From the NCBI GenBank assembly GCA_012521395.1, contig JAAYML010000009.1, positions 1-38,569 on the forward strand: DNA of 38,569 bases, written 5' to 3'. The position numbers and the translations under genes were made by a program. Each line of letters opens with the position of its first letter. Position 1 is the stretch's first letter. Positions 18,628-27,074 of this stretch are shown piece by piece. The notes under the pieces are model-generated. The model did no database searches and was not told the origin of the DNA. It saw only the letters and a list, made by a program, of their open reading frames with translations. Origin of the DNA: Candidatus Epulonipiscium sp. (lineage in GTDB: Bacteria > Bacillota > Clostridia > Lachnospirales > Defluviitaleaceae).

Positions 18628-18746
18628 AGACATAATAAAAGCAGGATATTTTAGAGACACTCAAAGTTCTAAATAAGAATTATCGTTATAATAGGTATTG
18701 GAGTATTTTAATCTTTTCAACAATAAATAGAGAAGAGTGAAAGATT

Positions 18747-19514
18747 ATGATTTATGAGCCATATCTATATGATGATGTTTTTGTTCTCAGGAATAAATTT
18801 GATATTAAAGATGCAAAAAAATTAAAAGAAGTAGAAAATAAAATTGTTTCTGACCGGTTACATACTTTATCTAAATACCCAATTAAAGGTAAGTTTGATT
18901 TTTAACATATGCGTGAAATACATTGGTTTTTATTTAGCCCTATTTATGACTGGGCAGGACATCCAAGGGAAGAAGATATTATACGGCATGAGCTTATACT
19001 TAATCACCGTTCAATCCAGTATGAGACATGCAAAAATATTGAAAAATCGTCAGAAATGATACTTAATAGTATGAAAGCAGTTCCTTGGAATAATCTTACT
19101 TTTGACCAGAAGATTTCAGAGATTTCCAAGTATTTTGCTGAGTTATGGAGAATACATCCTTTTAGGGAAGGAAATACGAGAACAATATCAACTTTTATTA
19201 TTCAATATATGGAAGAACAAGGAGTTTATATTTCAAGAGAGAATTTTAGTAAAAATGCGCAAATGCTAAGAGATGCATTAGTCTATGCTGCAGATAAAGA
19301 TGATTCCAGGCAGCCTGAATATTTGGAGGCTATCATTAGATGGAGTATAGACAAAAATAACAGAGAGTCAGAAAAAAACAGAGGAACAGGTAATAAGTCA
19401 TTAATGGATTATTTAGATATAATCAACATTAAAAGAAAAATTAACCTTATTCGTCGTATTGACAAAAATAATGAAAATATAAAGAATAAAGAAGATGTGG
19501 ATAAAATAAAATAA
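18747..19514 (+). pseudogene. Fic-family AMPylase/toxin gene with an in-frame stop
   Basis: Fic proteins transfer AMP or related groups to target proteins. The frame from ATG 18747 encodes a Fic-like N-terminus (DVFVLRNKFDIKDAKKLKEVE, then YPIKGKFDF) and stops at TAA 18903-18905. One codon later an ATG at 18909 resumes in the same frame with HxxWxFxxIYDWAGHPRE and the active-site loop HPFREGNTRT. That spans the point where relatives read GNFDF-x-HLKAIH. A single substitution (for example GAA or CAA to TAA) explains the interruption. The 201-residue core could still be made by reinitiation at 18909, since all catalytic-loop residues are there. No antitoxin gene is adjacent. The C-terminus is Lys/Asn rich. 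Confidence 0.85.
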
Positions 19515-19643
19515 CCGGGTATTGCTCTGCCTCTCTCCCGTTTCTGATGATCAATGATTTCTTAATTATTTCTTGCAGAATAATGGATAAACCGTTAAAA
19601 TATATAAAAATATGAATTTATATTATGGAGTGGGGGAGACAAG

Positions 19644-20153
19644 ATGACAACAAAAAAATTAACCATTACGGCCTTAATGGCTGCCTTGGTAACCATAGTG
19701 ACGATGGTCATAGCTATACCCATAGGACTGCAAGGTTATCTGAATTTTGGAGATATTCTAATTTTTTCATCTGCTCTTATTTTTGGTCCGGAAGTTGGTT
19801 TTATTGCCGGAGGACTGGGGTCAGCACTGGCAGATTTATTGAGTGGTTATGCAGCCTGGATACCTATAACTTTGCTGGCAAAAGGCTTAGAAGGATATAT
19901 TGCTGGTAAAATGTGCTACCGAACAAAAAGTAAAAAGCAATATTTTCTGGGAATATGTCTTTCAGGTTTTGTGATGGTATTTACTTATTATATTGGAGGC
20001 GTTATACTGGTATTTTCTTCTGAAGGTTTTAAAGCTGCTCTTTCATCAGCTCTTAGTGCTGTTCCATTTAATATTCTTCAAGTCATTTCCGGAGGCATTG
20101 GAGGCAGTATGATTGCCTTTTTATTAAAAGACAGGATAGAAAAGGTCTCTTAA
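19644..20153 (+). CDS. ECF transporter S component (substrate-binding membrane subunit)
   Basis: A 169-residue membrane protein with about five to six spans. The KKLTITALMAALVTIVTMV opening, LNFGDILIFSSALIFGP, FIAGGLGSALADLLSGY and LLAKGLEGYIAG match the general ECF S-component family (PF07155 type). It captures a vitamin or related compound and docks on a shared EcfAAT module encoded elsewhere. The substrate cannot be read from the sequence. RBS GGGGGAG precedes ATG 19644. Its stop overlaps the stop of the convergent radical SAM gene by 4 bp (TTAA), with no terminator between them. A weak promoter (TTGCAG, 17 bp, TAAAAT) lies at 19573-19601. Confidence 0.85.
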   Translation: MTTKKLTITALMAALVTIVTMVIAIPIGLQGYLNFGDILIFSSALIFGPEVGFIAGGLGSALADLLSGYAAWIPITLLAKGLEGYIAGKMCYRTKSKKQYFLGICLSGFVMVFTYYIGGVILVFSSEGFKAALSSALSAVPFNILQVISGGIGGSMIAFLLKDRIEKVS

Positions 20154-21004
20154 ATATTGCCTAAGTTGACATATGATAAATATTTTCTGGCTATTTCTAA
20201 ACTCTTATACAGGATTTCTTTATCTGTAGCCGGATGATTTAATTTATAATTAGGGAAATAACGGGTAAGGTGCAAAGGAATATTGCTATCAATAGAACTT
20301 ATAAATTTTGCGATATTTTCGATTTCTGTAAGATTGTCGTTTTCTTTGCTGACCAAAAGGGTTGTGATTTCCAGATGACAGGATTTTGCGGCTAATTCTA
20401 TGCTTTTTAGGACGGGCTTAAGCCTGCCACCACAAAGTTCTTTATAATATTGCTCATTAAAACTTTTTAGATCAATATTCATAGCATCTACATAAGGAAG
20501 AAGCTTTTTTAAAGCTTCTTCTTCTATATAACCGTTTGTAATTAAGACAATGACGTAAAAAGGAAAGTTTTCTTTTAAATACTTTGCTGTGTCGTAAACG
20601 TATTCATACCAGATGGTTGGTTCATTATAAGTAAAAGCTAAGCCAATATTATTTTCCATGTTAATGCTGGTAAGGGCCAACTTTTCTTTTGCTATATAAG
20701 TGCTTTGGGCCTTGTATTGGGAAATGCTATAATTTTGACAAAAAGAACAGGTGAGATTACAGCCAAAGCTCCCCACTGAAAGTATAAAAGTTCCTGGCTT
20801 ATAATAATGCAAAGGCTTTTTTTCAATAGGATCAAGGGCAGCAGCCGTTATTTCTCCATAATTAATGCTATAAAGGACTCCGTCTTCATGAATTCTGACC
20901 TTGCATTTGCCCCATTCATGATTTTCAATAAGGCAATGGTGAGGGCATAAAAAGCAGTGAATTTTATCTCTATGTTTTTCATAAAAACAGGCTTCAACTT
21001 TCAC
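20150..21004 (-). CDS. amrS: AmmeMemoRadiSam system radical SAM enzyme, short C-terminus
   Basis: A radical SAM protein of 284 residues. Cys82, Cys86 and Cys89 (CNLTCSFCQNY) bind the 4Fe-4S cluster. An N-terminal group Cys17, Cys20, Cys24 and Cys34 (CFLCPHHC...GKC) is typical of the family. ALDPIEKKPLHYYKPG and FTYNEPTIWYEY are further landmarks. Relatives are around 330 residues and end after a YVYIGN segment with a CPxC element. This one stops right after YVNLGNI, so the last 40 or so residues are missing. The start is GTG (21002-21004) with AAGGAGG overlapping the upstream stop. It is co-transcribed with the AmrB-AmrA fusion. The reaction of this conserved system is unknown. Confidence 0.9.
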   Translation of the reverse strand: MKVEACFYEKHRDKIHCFLCPHHCLIENHEWGKCKVRIHEDGVLYSINYGEITAAALDPIEKKPLHYYKPGTFILSVGSFGCNLTCSFCQNYSISQYKAQSTYIAKEKLALTSINMENNIGLAFTYNEPTIWYEYVYDTAKYLKENFPFYVIVLITNGYIEEEALKKLLPYVDAMNIDLKSFNEQYYKELCGGRLKPVLKSIELAAKSCHLEITTLLVSKENDNLTEIENIAKFISSIDSNIPLHLTRYFPNYKLNHPATDKEILYKSLEIARKYLSYVNLGNI

Positions 21005-21017
21005 TTATGCAGCCTCC

Positions 21018-22409
21018 TTATTCTTCTTTATGACGGATGACTTTAAAACGCTCTATAGAATAGTTTTCAAAAGGGCTGATTCCGGCTTTTCGAAGAGCAA
21101 TACTAAGCTGTTCTTCTACGGTATCTACTCCTTCTAAATCTGGCAGTAAAAGTCCGGTTCTTCCTTTACTTCTGACGATAACGCCATATTCTTTTGGATC
21201 AAGATCTTCTTTAGTAGCCGTTTCTGGTTCTGTTAAGACATCTACTGAAAATTCTATATCGTTTAATTCAGATAATTCCACGGCTTCAAATCTGGGATCA
21301 TAAAGTCCTGCTTCAATGGCATTTCGGATAATTTCATCAGCAATGCAACTGGTTGCAGGGAAAATCGTTCCGATACAACCCCGTAGGTTTCCATTTTTCT
21401 TTAAGGATACAAAAACGCCTCTTTTTAAATTTTTCATTTCATCTGTTACATAGGAAGGTAGTTCTTCCATCATTTTTTTCTTTTCCAGATAAGTTGTAAG
21501 ACTTTCCCTGGCTAAACGGACGTAGGGATTACTTTGATTGTTGTTTTTATTTTTTACAGCATCAACAATAGTGTTTAATTTGGACTGGCACGGTCCTGTA
21601 CTTTCAAATTTCATAATGCCATAGCCAACTCCAAAGGTTTTTTCATAGCTTAGTAAATGACCTTTAAAATGGATATCATCCATGGCACCAAGCATTATAA
21701 GAACGGATTTTCTGCCGCATTCTCCAGCATTATAAATGATTTCTTTGTTCATGGTAAAGATTTCTGTGACTTGGCCATTTTCTAAGAGCCTAAGGAAGGC
21801 ATCATCAAATTTTTCACCAGAGGGATTGTAGCCATAAGGTCCGTCTGCTTTTAAACGGTGGGAGAGATCTCCACTGGCAATAAGAACTACTTTTTCATTT
21901 GTTTTTTCTACTACTTTTTTTATGGCAATGCCAAATTGATATAATTCCAGATCACCTAAGGGGGCATAAGTGATGTGAACTAAGGAATAATCCATATAAA
22001 AACGATTAATAAAGTACAAAGGAACCATGGCACCGTGATCCAGGCTAATATGTACATTGTAATGACTGAGAAGTTCTTTTGTTGACAAGACGACAGGAAT
22101 ATTGCTGTTTTTGGCTGTTTCACTGATTTCTTTGCTGAGCTTTTTGTTGATTCTGATTTCCATGGATATCTGGCTTGCCCCAAATTGTCCAAAATTTCCT
22201 TTAATACTGTTTTCATAAGTTATATTAATGGCATCATTGAACATAGGTCCATGTGGGGTAATAAGAATTATCGTATTGGGAGCTTTCTTTTTAATTTCCT
22301 GGCCAATAATTTCAAAACTTTTGCTGCTGGCTTCAATTTTGTTTTCTTCGCCTTTTCCTATTTCAGGTACAATAATTGGGGGGTGGGGTAAAAGATAAAA
22401 ACCTTCCAT
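21018..22409 (-). CDS. AmmeMemoRadiSam AmrB-AmrA fusion (MEMO1 + AMMECR1 domains)
   Basis: A 463-residue fusion. Residues 1-265 are a MEMO/class III extradiol dioxygenase-like domain (LLPHPPIIVPEIGKGEE, ILITPHGPMF, SLDHGAMVPLYFI, IASGDLSHRL) whose His residues could bind iron. After a linker, residues 290-463 are an AMMECR1 domain (NPYVRLARESLTTYL, LRGCIGT, DPRFEAVELSEL, EYGVIVRSKGRTGLLLPDLEGVDTVEEQ). With the adjacent radical SAM enzyme the full AmmeMemoRadiSam triad is present in two genes. AGGAGG lies eight bases before the ATG on the minus strand. A possible promoter is TTGCCT...TATAAT on the minus strand (22466-22495). Confidence 0.93.
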   Translation of the reverse strand: MEGFYLLPHPPIIVPEIGKGEENKIEASSKSFEIIGQEIKKKAPNTIILITPHGPMFNDAINITYENSIKGNFGQFGASQISMEIRINKKLSKEISETAKNSNIPVVLSTKELLSHYNVHISLDHGAMVPLYFINRFYMDYSLVHITYAPLGDLELYQFGIAIKKVVEKTNEKVVLIASGDLSHRLKADGPYGYNPSGEKFDDAFLRLLENGQVTEIFTMNKEIIYNAGECGRKSVLIMLGAMDDIHFKGHLLSYEKTFGVGYGIMKFESTGPCQSKLNTIVDAVKNKNNNQSNPYVRLARESLTTYLEKKKMMEELPSYVTDEMKNLKRGVFVSLKKNGNLRGCIGTIFPATSCIADEIIRNAIEAGLYDPRFEAVELSELNDIEFSVDVLTEPETATKEDLDPKEYGVIVRSKGRTGLLLPDLEGVDTVEEQLSIALRKAGISPFENYSIERFKVIRHKEE

Positions 22410-22465
22410 GATTCATTCCTCCTGGATTATTCTTAATTTCATTTAAAATATCCATTATTAAGTTC

Positions 22466-22495
22466 ATTATAAATATATTATGGGCCAAAAGGCAA
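22466..22495 (-). promoter_or_regulatory. Possible promoter of the AmmeMemoRadiSam operon
   Basis: Minus strand TTGCCT (22490-22495), 18 bp, perfect TATAAT (22466-22471), about 57 bp before the ATG. Confidence 0.45.
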
Positions 22496-22553
22496 ATTTT
22501 CATTTAGCTTGTTAATGGAATAGCAGAATAAATATTTATGTTTGTTAAAAAAA

Positions 22554-22562
22554 TGTTATAAT
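22554..22562 (+). promoter_or_regulatory. Extended -10 promoter of the DJ-1 gene
   Basis: TGT-TATAAT (22554-22562). The same TGTTATAAT element occurs before the Pit operon (25950-25958) and carB (27771-27779). Confidence 0.55.
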
Positions 22563-22689
22563 AAAATAGAATAAAAATAGCCATTAACAAAAAACTAATA
22601 TCAAAAATTATATAAAAAATAATAAAATATACATAACAAAAACCTATTAATAATCTATCAGAACAAGTTTAAGAAGAAAGGAGCAAAAT

Positions 22690-23235
22690 ATGAAAACACT
22701 TTTATTTTTAACAGACGGTTTTGAAGAAATTGAAGCTTTGGCGACCGTGGATATTCTCAGAAGAGCAGGCATTGTGGTGACGACCGTTTCGACCACAGGA
22801 AAGGCTAATGTGGTTGGGAAAAATGCTGTAGAAGTTAAAGCAGATACTTTATTTGAAGAAGTATTTAAGGACGATGCAGACATGCTTATTATTCCTGGAG
22901 GACCGGGGGTTGCTAATTTGGATAAACATCAGGGCTTAAAAGAATTAATTAAAGAATATAATCAAAAGGGTAAATGGATTGCAGCAATTTGTGCAGCACC
23001 TACTATATTAGGCAAGCTTGGTTTATTGGAAGAAAAAAATGCAATTTGTTATCCAGGTTGTGAAAATGATTTAACAAGGGCTAAGCTTTTGGATCTTCCC
23101 GTTGTAGTAGATGGAAATATTATTACATCAAAGGGCCCAGGTACGGCTTTCCAGTTTGCTTTTAAAATTGTAGAAATATTAAAAGGTAAAGAAAAAGCAG
23201 AAGATGTTTCAAAGGGTATGTGTTATTCATTGTAA
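22690..23235 (+). CDS. DJ-1/YajL/PfpI-family protein
   Basis: A 181-residue cytosolic protein of the DJ-1 branch. The nucleophilic elbow Cys101 (AAICAAPTILG), conserved Glu13 (DGFEEIEA) and the IIPGGPG strand-turn are present, and it ends SKGPGTAFQFAF as in DJ-1 proteins. Members act as redox-sensitive chaperones, glyoxalase/deglycase-like enzymes or amidases; the exact role here cannot be told. RBS GAAAGGAG precedes ATG 22690. It is monocistronic and shares a bidirectional terminator with the convergent ECF gene. Confidence 0.92.
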   Translation: MKTLLFLTDGFEEIEALATVDILRRAGIVVTTVSTTGKANVVGKNAVEVKADTLFEEVFKDDADMLIIPGGPGVANLDKHQGLKELIKEYNQKGKWIAAICAAPTILGKLGLLEEKNAICYPGCENDLTRAKLLDLPVVVDGNIITSKGPGTAFQFAFKIVEILKGKEKAEDVSKGMCYSL

Positions 23236-23275
23236 TATGGGCGAAAGAATGAAAAAAGTAAAATGAAATAATAAA

Positions 23276-23312
23276 AAGAAAAACTCCATCAGTTTTTGAT
23301 GGAGTTTTTCTT
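23276..23312. terminator. Bidirectional terminator between DJ-1 and niaX-like genes
   Basis: A perfect 15-bp stem (23276-23290 with 23298-23312), 7-nt loop, with A and T runs on both sides. The right arm overlaps the stop of the minus-strand gene. Confidence 0.93.
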
Positions 23313-23814
23313 ATGAATTCTGTTTTTGAAGGTTAAAATCGGCAAATATATTATTAGGCAGGAATTTTAATATAAGGACTGAAATTAAACCATCTATACA
23401 ATGATGAATGATTGTTCCTACACAGGTGATGACAAGAAGTTGGTAGACGTCAATTTTTACAAACGGCATTATTACAAACATTTCCAGAAATCCATGGATT
23501 GGAGCAGTAATAGCAATAACTTTATTAAAAGACACATTCTTTTTAAGAAGTAATGAGCCAATTATACCAACAAAAACATGCATAAATGCTCTTGCTCCAA
23601 CTAAAGGCCCCACATTCATTCCAAATCCTAATGCAGAACCGAGTCCGACCATTATAGCAGCTTTGGGACCTAGATACATGGAAATAAACATAGGTAAATG
23701 AGCACCTATTGTTGCTGTAAACGGAGGAATGGTCACTTTAAAAATAACAACATATGGAATAAGCATTGCTAAAGCAGTTAGTAAAGCAGTTGTGGTTAAT
23801 TTTTTCGTATTCAT
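23311..23814 (-). CDS. niaX: ECF transporter S component, niacin type (NiaX-like)
   Basis: A 167-residue membrane protein with about five spans. KKLTTTALLTALAMLIPYVV is the S-component opening for docking on the ECF module. The segment TIPPFTATIGAHLPMFISMY, the glycine-rich VGLGSALGFGMN and PLVGARAFMHVF resemble NiaX, the niacin (nicotinic acid) S component. The gene is alone on its strand. AAGGAGG lies just upstream of the ATG on the minus strand. Its promoter spacer is filled by a 20-bp palindrome, consistent with control by a NiaR-type niacin repressor. Substrate is inferred from resemblance plus this operator; another vitamin is possible. Confidence 0.75.
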   Translation of the reverse strand: MNTKKLTTTALLTALAMLIPYVVIFKVTIPPFTATIGAHLPMFISMYLGPKAAIMVGLGSALGFGMNVGPLVGARAFMHVFVGIIGSLLLKKNVSFNKVIAITAPIHGFLEMFVIMPFVKIDVYQLLVITCVGTIIHHCIDGLISVLILKFLPNNIFADFNLQKQNS

Positions 23815-23858
23815 AACATATAACCTCCTTGCTGATACATAGAAAGAGAATAATGACT

Positions 23859-23887
23859 ATATTAACACGTGTATATACACATGTCAA
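23859..23887 (-). promoter_or_regulatory. niaX-like promoter with a palindromic operator in the spacer
   Basis: On the minus strand: TTGACA (23882-23887), exactly 17 bp, TAATAT (23859-23864). The spacer is almost the whole of a 20-bp near-perfect palindrome, ACACGTGTATATACACATGT on the plus strand (23865-23884), with one mismatched pair. The TGTnTAnACA-like core recalls NiaR sites. A repressor here would cover both promoter boxes. Confidence 0.78.
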
Positions 23888-24308
23888 TATAATTTTTAGG
23901 TTTTTTTAATAAATAAATAATTTTTAATATACAAATGCCTGATACAAAAAGTTCAAATCATATTTGTACAGAAACTCTCACCATTTAGTACCAGTACAAA
24001 TCGTCAGTAAGCCATTATTGTTATAATGACCATTATAATTATAATACCAACATTAAATGATTTATTGTTAAAAATAAATATTTTGAATGAATATAGTACG
24101 AATTTTGCAAACTACAAGAGATAATTTTTCCAGTGTTAATCGTAAGAAAGTTGTGGGATTAAGATGAATAAGTAATTATTAAGAAATATAAAAGGAAATA
24201 TTAGAAATATTCAATAATTACTATGTTTAAAAATATGAATTGAAATAATTATATTCTTTTAGTAATATAAATAATATGAATTTATAAATAATTGGAGGGG
24301 TCGACAAA
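23888..24308 (+). other. Long AT-rich intergenic region before putP
   Basis: About 420 bp without a recognisable gene. It contains several TATAAT-like stretches (for example near 24019-24060), so a promoter is likely inside, but I cannot pick one. The leader to putP may be long. No known riboswitch motif was recognised. Confidence 0.4.
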
Positions 24309-25868
24309 ATGAATGGCGATAAGGTTCAAATCACAATTGCAATGACAAGTTACATAGCTATGGTTATTGCCATTGGCTTCTATTATGCTAAAAAGGCTAA
24401 TGAAAGCAGTGCCAATTATTTTATAGGGGGAAGAACTTTAGGACCATGGATTACGGCCATGAGTGCTGAAGCTTCTGATATGAGCGGCTGGCTTTTGATG
24501 GGACTTCCGGGAGTTGCTTACTGGTGTGGTTTAAGTGATGCTTTTTGGACGGCTATTGGTTTAGGTTTTGGTACATATATTAATTGGTTGATTGTAGCAA
24601 AAAGACTTCGCAGATATTCTGCAATTGCCGGAGATGCTATTACAATACCAGACTTTTTCAGCAACCGTTTTAAAGAAGATAAAAAAGTGATTATGACCAT
24701 TGCTGCGGTCTTTATTTTAATATTTTTTGCAGTTTATGCATCGAGTTGTTTTGTTACAGTAGGAAAGCTATTCAGTACTTTATTTGGGGTTAAATATCAA
24801 TATATGATGATTGCAGGAGCAATGTTTGTTCTTTTATATACGATTGTTGGAGGATTTTTGGCAGAAAGTGCTTCAGACTTTATGCAAAGTATTGTGATGA
24901 TTTTTGCTTTGGTTTTTGTATCTGCGATCGGATTTGCAACAGCAGGAGGTGTTTCTGCTGTAATTGACAATGTTAAAGAAATTCCAGGGTTTTTTGAGTT
25001 TTTCGGAATTGCGCAGCCTTCATTAGCAGAAGGGGTTCAACAATTAGGGACCAATGGAGAACCTCTATTTGACTCAGCAGGAAAATATGGATTTTTAACC
25101 GTCTTATCAACCCTTTCATGGGGACTTGGATATTTCGGTATGCCTCAGGTTTTAATAAAATTTATGGCAATCAGAGATGCAGAGGAATTAATAAAATCCA
25201 GGAGAGTTGCAACCATATGGTGTTTTATTTCCCTTTTTGCAGCTATAGCCATCGGGTTAACAGGAAGAGTATTGTATCCTAGTGCTTTATTGACTAAAAG
25301 TTCTTCAGAAAGTGTATTTATTTTATTGTCAACGAATCTATTACCTCCACTTCTTGCGGGTGTTGTTATGGCAGGGATTTTGGCTGCTACGATCAGTTCT
25401 TCTGATTCATACTTGTTGATTGCTGCATCCGCTTTTTCCAAAAATATTTATCAGGGTCTTTTCAAAAAATCTGCCTCTGACAGGGAAGTCATGATTGTAT
25501 CCAGAATTGTTTTAATATCAATTGCTATTATTGGTATGATTATTGCCCTGGATGAAAACAGTGTTATTTTTACAGTTGTGTCTTTTGCCTGGGCAGGTTT
25601 TGGTGCAACCTTTGGACCGATTATGCTTTTTTCCCTGTTCTGGAAGAGAACAACAAGAGCTGGTGCCATTGCAGGTATGTTGTCAGGTGGTATCATGGTT
25701 TTTGTTTGGGATAGGCTTTTAAGTCCATTAGGAGGGGTATTTGCTATTTATGAATTGTTGCCGGCATTTGTTATTTCTTGTATAGCCATTGTGGTTGTAT
25801 CGTTACTTTCAAAAAAACCTTCAGAAGAAATTGAAAAAGAATTTGAACTGGCAAGAACAGTTCAATAA
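24309..25868 (+). CDS. putP: Sodium/proline symporter PutP (SSS family)
   Basis: A 519-residue sodium:solute symporter, about 13 membrane spans, importing proline with Na+. Family motifs: YYAKKANESSANYFIGGRTLGPW, AEASDMSGWLLMGLPG (spans 2-3, Na+ and proline site), the AGDAITIPDFFSNRF loop, GLGYFGMPQVLIKFMAIRD, and AATISSSDSYLLIAASAFS in span 8-9. The length agrees with PutP. GGAGG lies nine bases before ATG 24309. It is monocistronic, with a terminator directly after. In an amino-acid-fermenting or osmotically stressed anaerobe it would supply proline for energy or protection. Confidence 0.93.
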   Translation: MNGDKVQITIAMTSYIAMVIAIGFYYAKKANESSANYFIGGRTLGPWITAMSAEASDMSGWLLMGLPGVAYWCGLSDAFWTAIGLGFGTYINWLIVAKRLRRYSAIAGDAITIPDFFSNRFKEDKKVIMTIAAVFILIFFAVYASSCFVTVGKLFSTLFGVKYQYMMIAGAMFVLLYTIVGGFLAESASDFMQSIVMIFALVFVSAIGFATAGGVSAVIDNVKEIPGFFEFFGIAQPSLAEGVQQLGTNGEPLFDSAGKYGFLTVLSTLSWGLGYFGMPQVLIKFMAIRDAEELIKSRRVATIWCFISLFAAIAIGLTGRVLYPSALLTKSSSESVFILLSTNLLPPLLAGVVMAGILAATISSSDSYLLIAASAFSKNIYQGLFKKSASDREVMIVSRIVLISIAIIGMIIALDENSVIFTVVSFAWAGFGATFGPIMLFSLFWKRTTRAGAIAGMLSGGIMVFVWDRLLSPLGGVFAIYELLPAFVISCIAIVVVSLLSKKPSEEIEKEFELARTVQ

Positions 25869-25873
25869 CAGTT

Positions 25874-25910
25874 AAAAACCTTTTCTGACAGAACCAGAAA
25901 AGGTTTTTTA
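25874..25910 (+). terminator. Terminator after putP
   Basis: Perfect 14-bp stem (25874-25887 with 25895-25908), 7-nt loop, T run. Confidence 0.93.
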
Positions 25911-25929
25911 ATTTATAAATTTTATTAGG

Positions 25930-25958
25930 TTGTTATGCTTAAACTGAAATGTTATAAT
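25930..25958 (+). promoter_or_regulatory. Promoter of the Pit operon
   Basis: TTGTTA (25930-25935), 17 bp, extended -10 TGT-TATAAT (25950-25958), 43 bp before the start. Confidence 0.7.
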
Positions 25959-26001
25959 ATCTTTGGTTTGCATTTAAGACTATAATATTGGAGGAAAAGC
26001 T

Positions 26002-27054
26002 ATGACAATTAGTTTGCTTGATTTTCTTAATCAACTTCAGAATAATCCTACCTTACTGATTATTGTTATTCTTACTTTAGGTGTTATCCTGGTTAATGGC
26101 TGGACCGATGCACCTAATGCAATTGCGACGTGCGTTTCAACCCGTTCGATGACGCCTAAAAAAGCGATCATTATGGCTGCAGTTTTTAATTTTTTAGGTG
26201 TATTTATTATGACCATGATTAATTCAACCGTTGCACAAACCATTTATAAAATGGTTGATTTCAGAGGCGATTCTAAACAATCCTTAGTTGCTCTTTGTGC
26301 CGCACTGTTTGCCATTGTTTTGTGGGCAACTGCTGCATGGGTTTTTGGTATCCCTACCAGTGAAAGTCATGCATTAATTGCTGGCTTGTCAGGTGCAGCC
26401 ATAGCCCTTCAAAAAGGCTTCTCAGGGATTAATGGACAAGAATGGATTAAAGTTATTTATGGCTTGTTTTTGTCTACTATTTTAGGTTTTTTTGCAGGCT
26501 TTATTGTTGTTCGTATCACAGAGTTTATCTGTAAAGGAATTGACAGACGGAAAACCCTTCCTTTCTTCCAGAAAGCCCAGGTTTTAAGTGCTGCTGCTAT
26601 GGGCTTTATGCATGGGGCACAAGACGGGCAAAAATTTATGGGTGTATTTATGCTTGGCATTTTCCTTGCCATGGGACAAACAGATGTAACCACTTTTACT
26701 GTACCTGTCTGGTTAATGGTGCTTTGTTCTGTTGTGATGGCTTTAGGAACCTCTATTGGAGGCTACAGAATTATAAAAACGGTAGGAATGGGTATGGTAA
26801 AATTAGAAAAGTATCAAGGTTTCTCAGCTGATAGCGCTGCAGCCATATGCCTTTTGATATCATCGGTTTTTGGTATTCCCGTAAGTACAACCCATACGAA
26901 AACAACCGCTATTATGGGTGTTGGTGCCTCCAAACGCATTTCTTCAGTGAACTGGAGTATTGTAAAAGAAATGGTATTGGCTTGGATATTAACTTTTCCC
27001 GGCTGTGGAGCCGTTGGATATTTAATGGCATATATCTTTATGAAAATTTTTTAA
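26002..27054 (+). CDS. pit: Inorganic phosphate transporter, PiT family
   Basis: A 350-residue low-affinity phosphate (metal-phosphate) carrier with about ten spans. The two PiT repeats are seen in NGWTDAPNAIATCVSTRSM near the N-terminus and MGFMHGAQDGQKFMG in the second half, plus FGIPTSESHALIAGLSGAA and FGIPVSTTHTKTTAIMGVG as the paired signature loops. The usual 'ND.AN' is replaced by 'TDAPN', a common clostridial variant. A DUF47 gene follows after 20 bp, the normal accessory pair. Own promoter, shared terminator after DUF47. Confidence 0.93.
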   Translation: MTISLLDFLNQLQNNPTLLIIVILTLGVILVNGWTDAPNAIATCVSTRSMTPKKAIIMAAVFNFLGVFIMTMINSTVAQTIYKMVDFRGDSKQSLVALCAALFAIVLWATAAWVFGIPTSESHALIAGLSGAAIALQKGFSGINGQEWIKVIYGLFLSTILGFFAGFIVVRITEFICKGIDRRKTLPFFQKAQVLSAAAMGFMHGAQDGQKFMGVFMLGIFLAMGQTDVTTFTVPVWLMVLCSVVMALGTSIGGYRIIKTVGMGMVKLEKYQGFSADSAAAICLLISSVFGIPVSTTHTKTTAIMGVGASKRISSVNWSIVKEMVLAWILTFPGCGAVGYLMAYIFMKIF

Positions 27055-27074
27055 TAGGATAAGGAGAGAGAACA

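Noticed and set aside
18844-19059. Separate 71-codon frame overlapping the Fic gene
   Set aside because: Out of frame with the Fic motifs, no RBS, and it overlaps both parts of the interrupted gene.
23888-24308. Riboswitch or T-box in the long putP leader
   Set aside because: No conserved T-box, TPP, lysine, glycine or purine riboswitch core was recognised; only AT-rich sequence.
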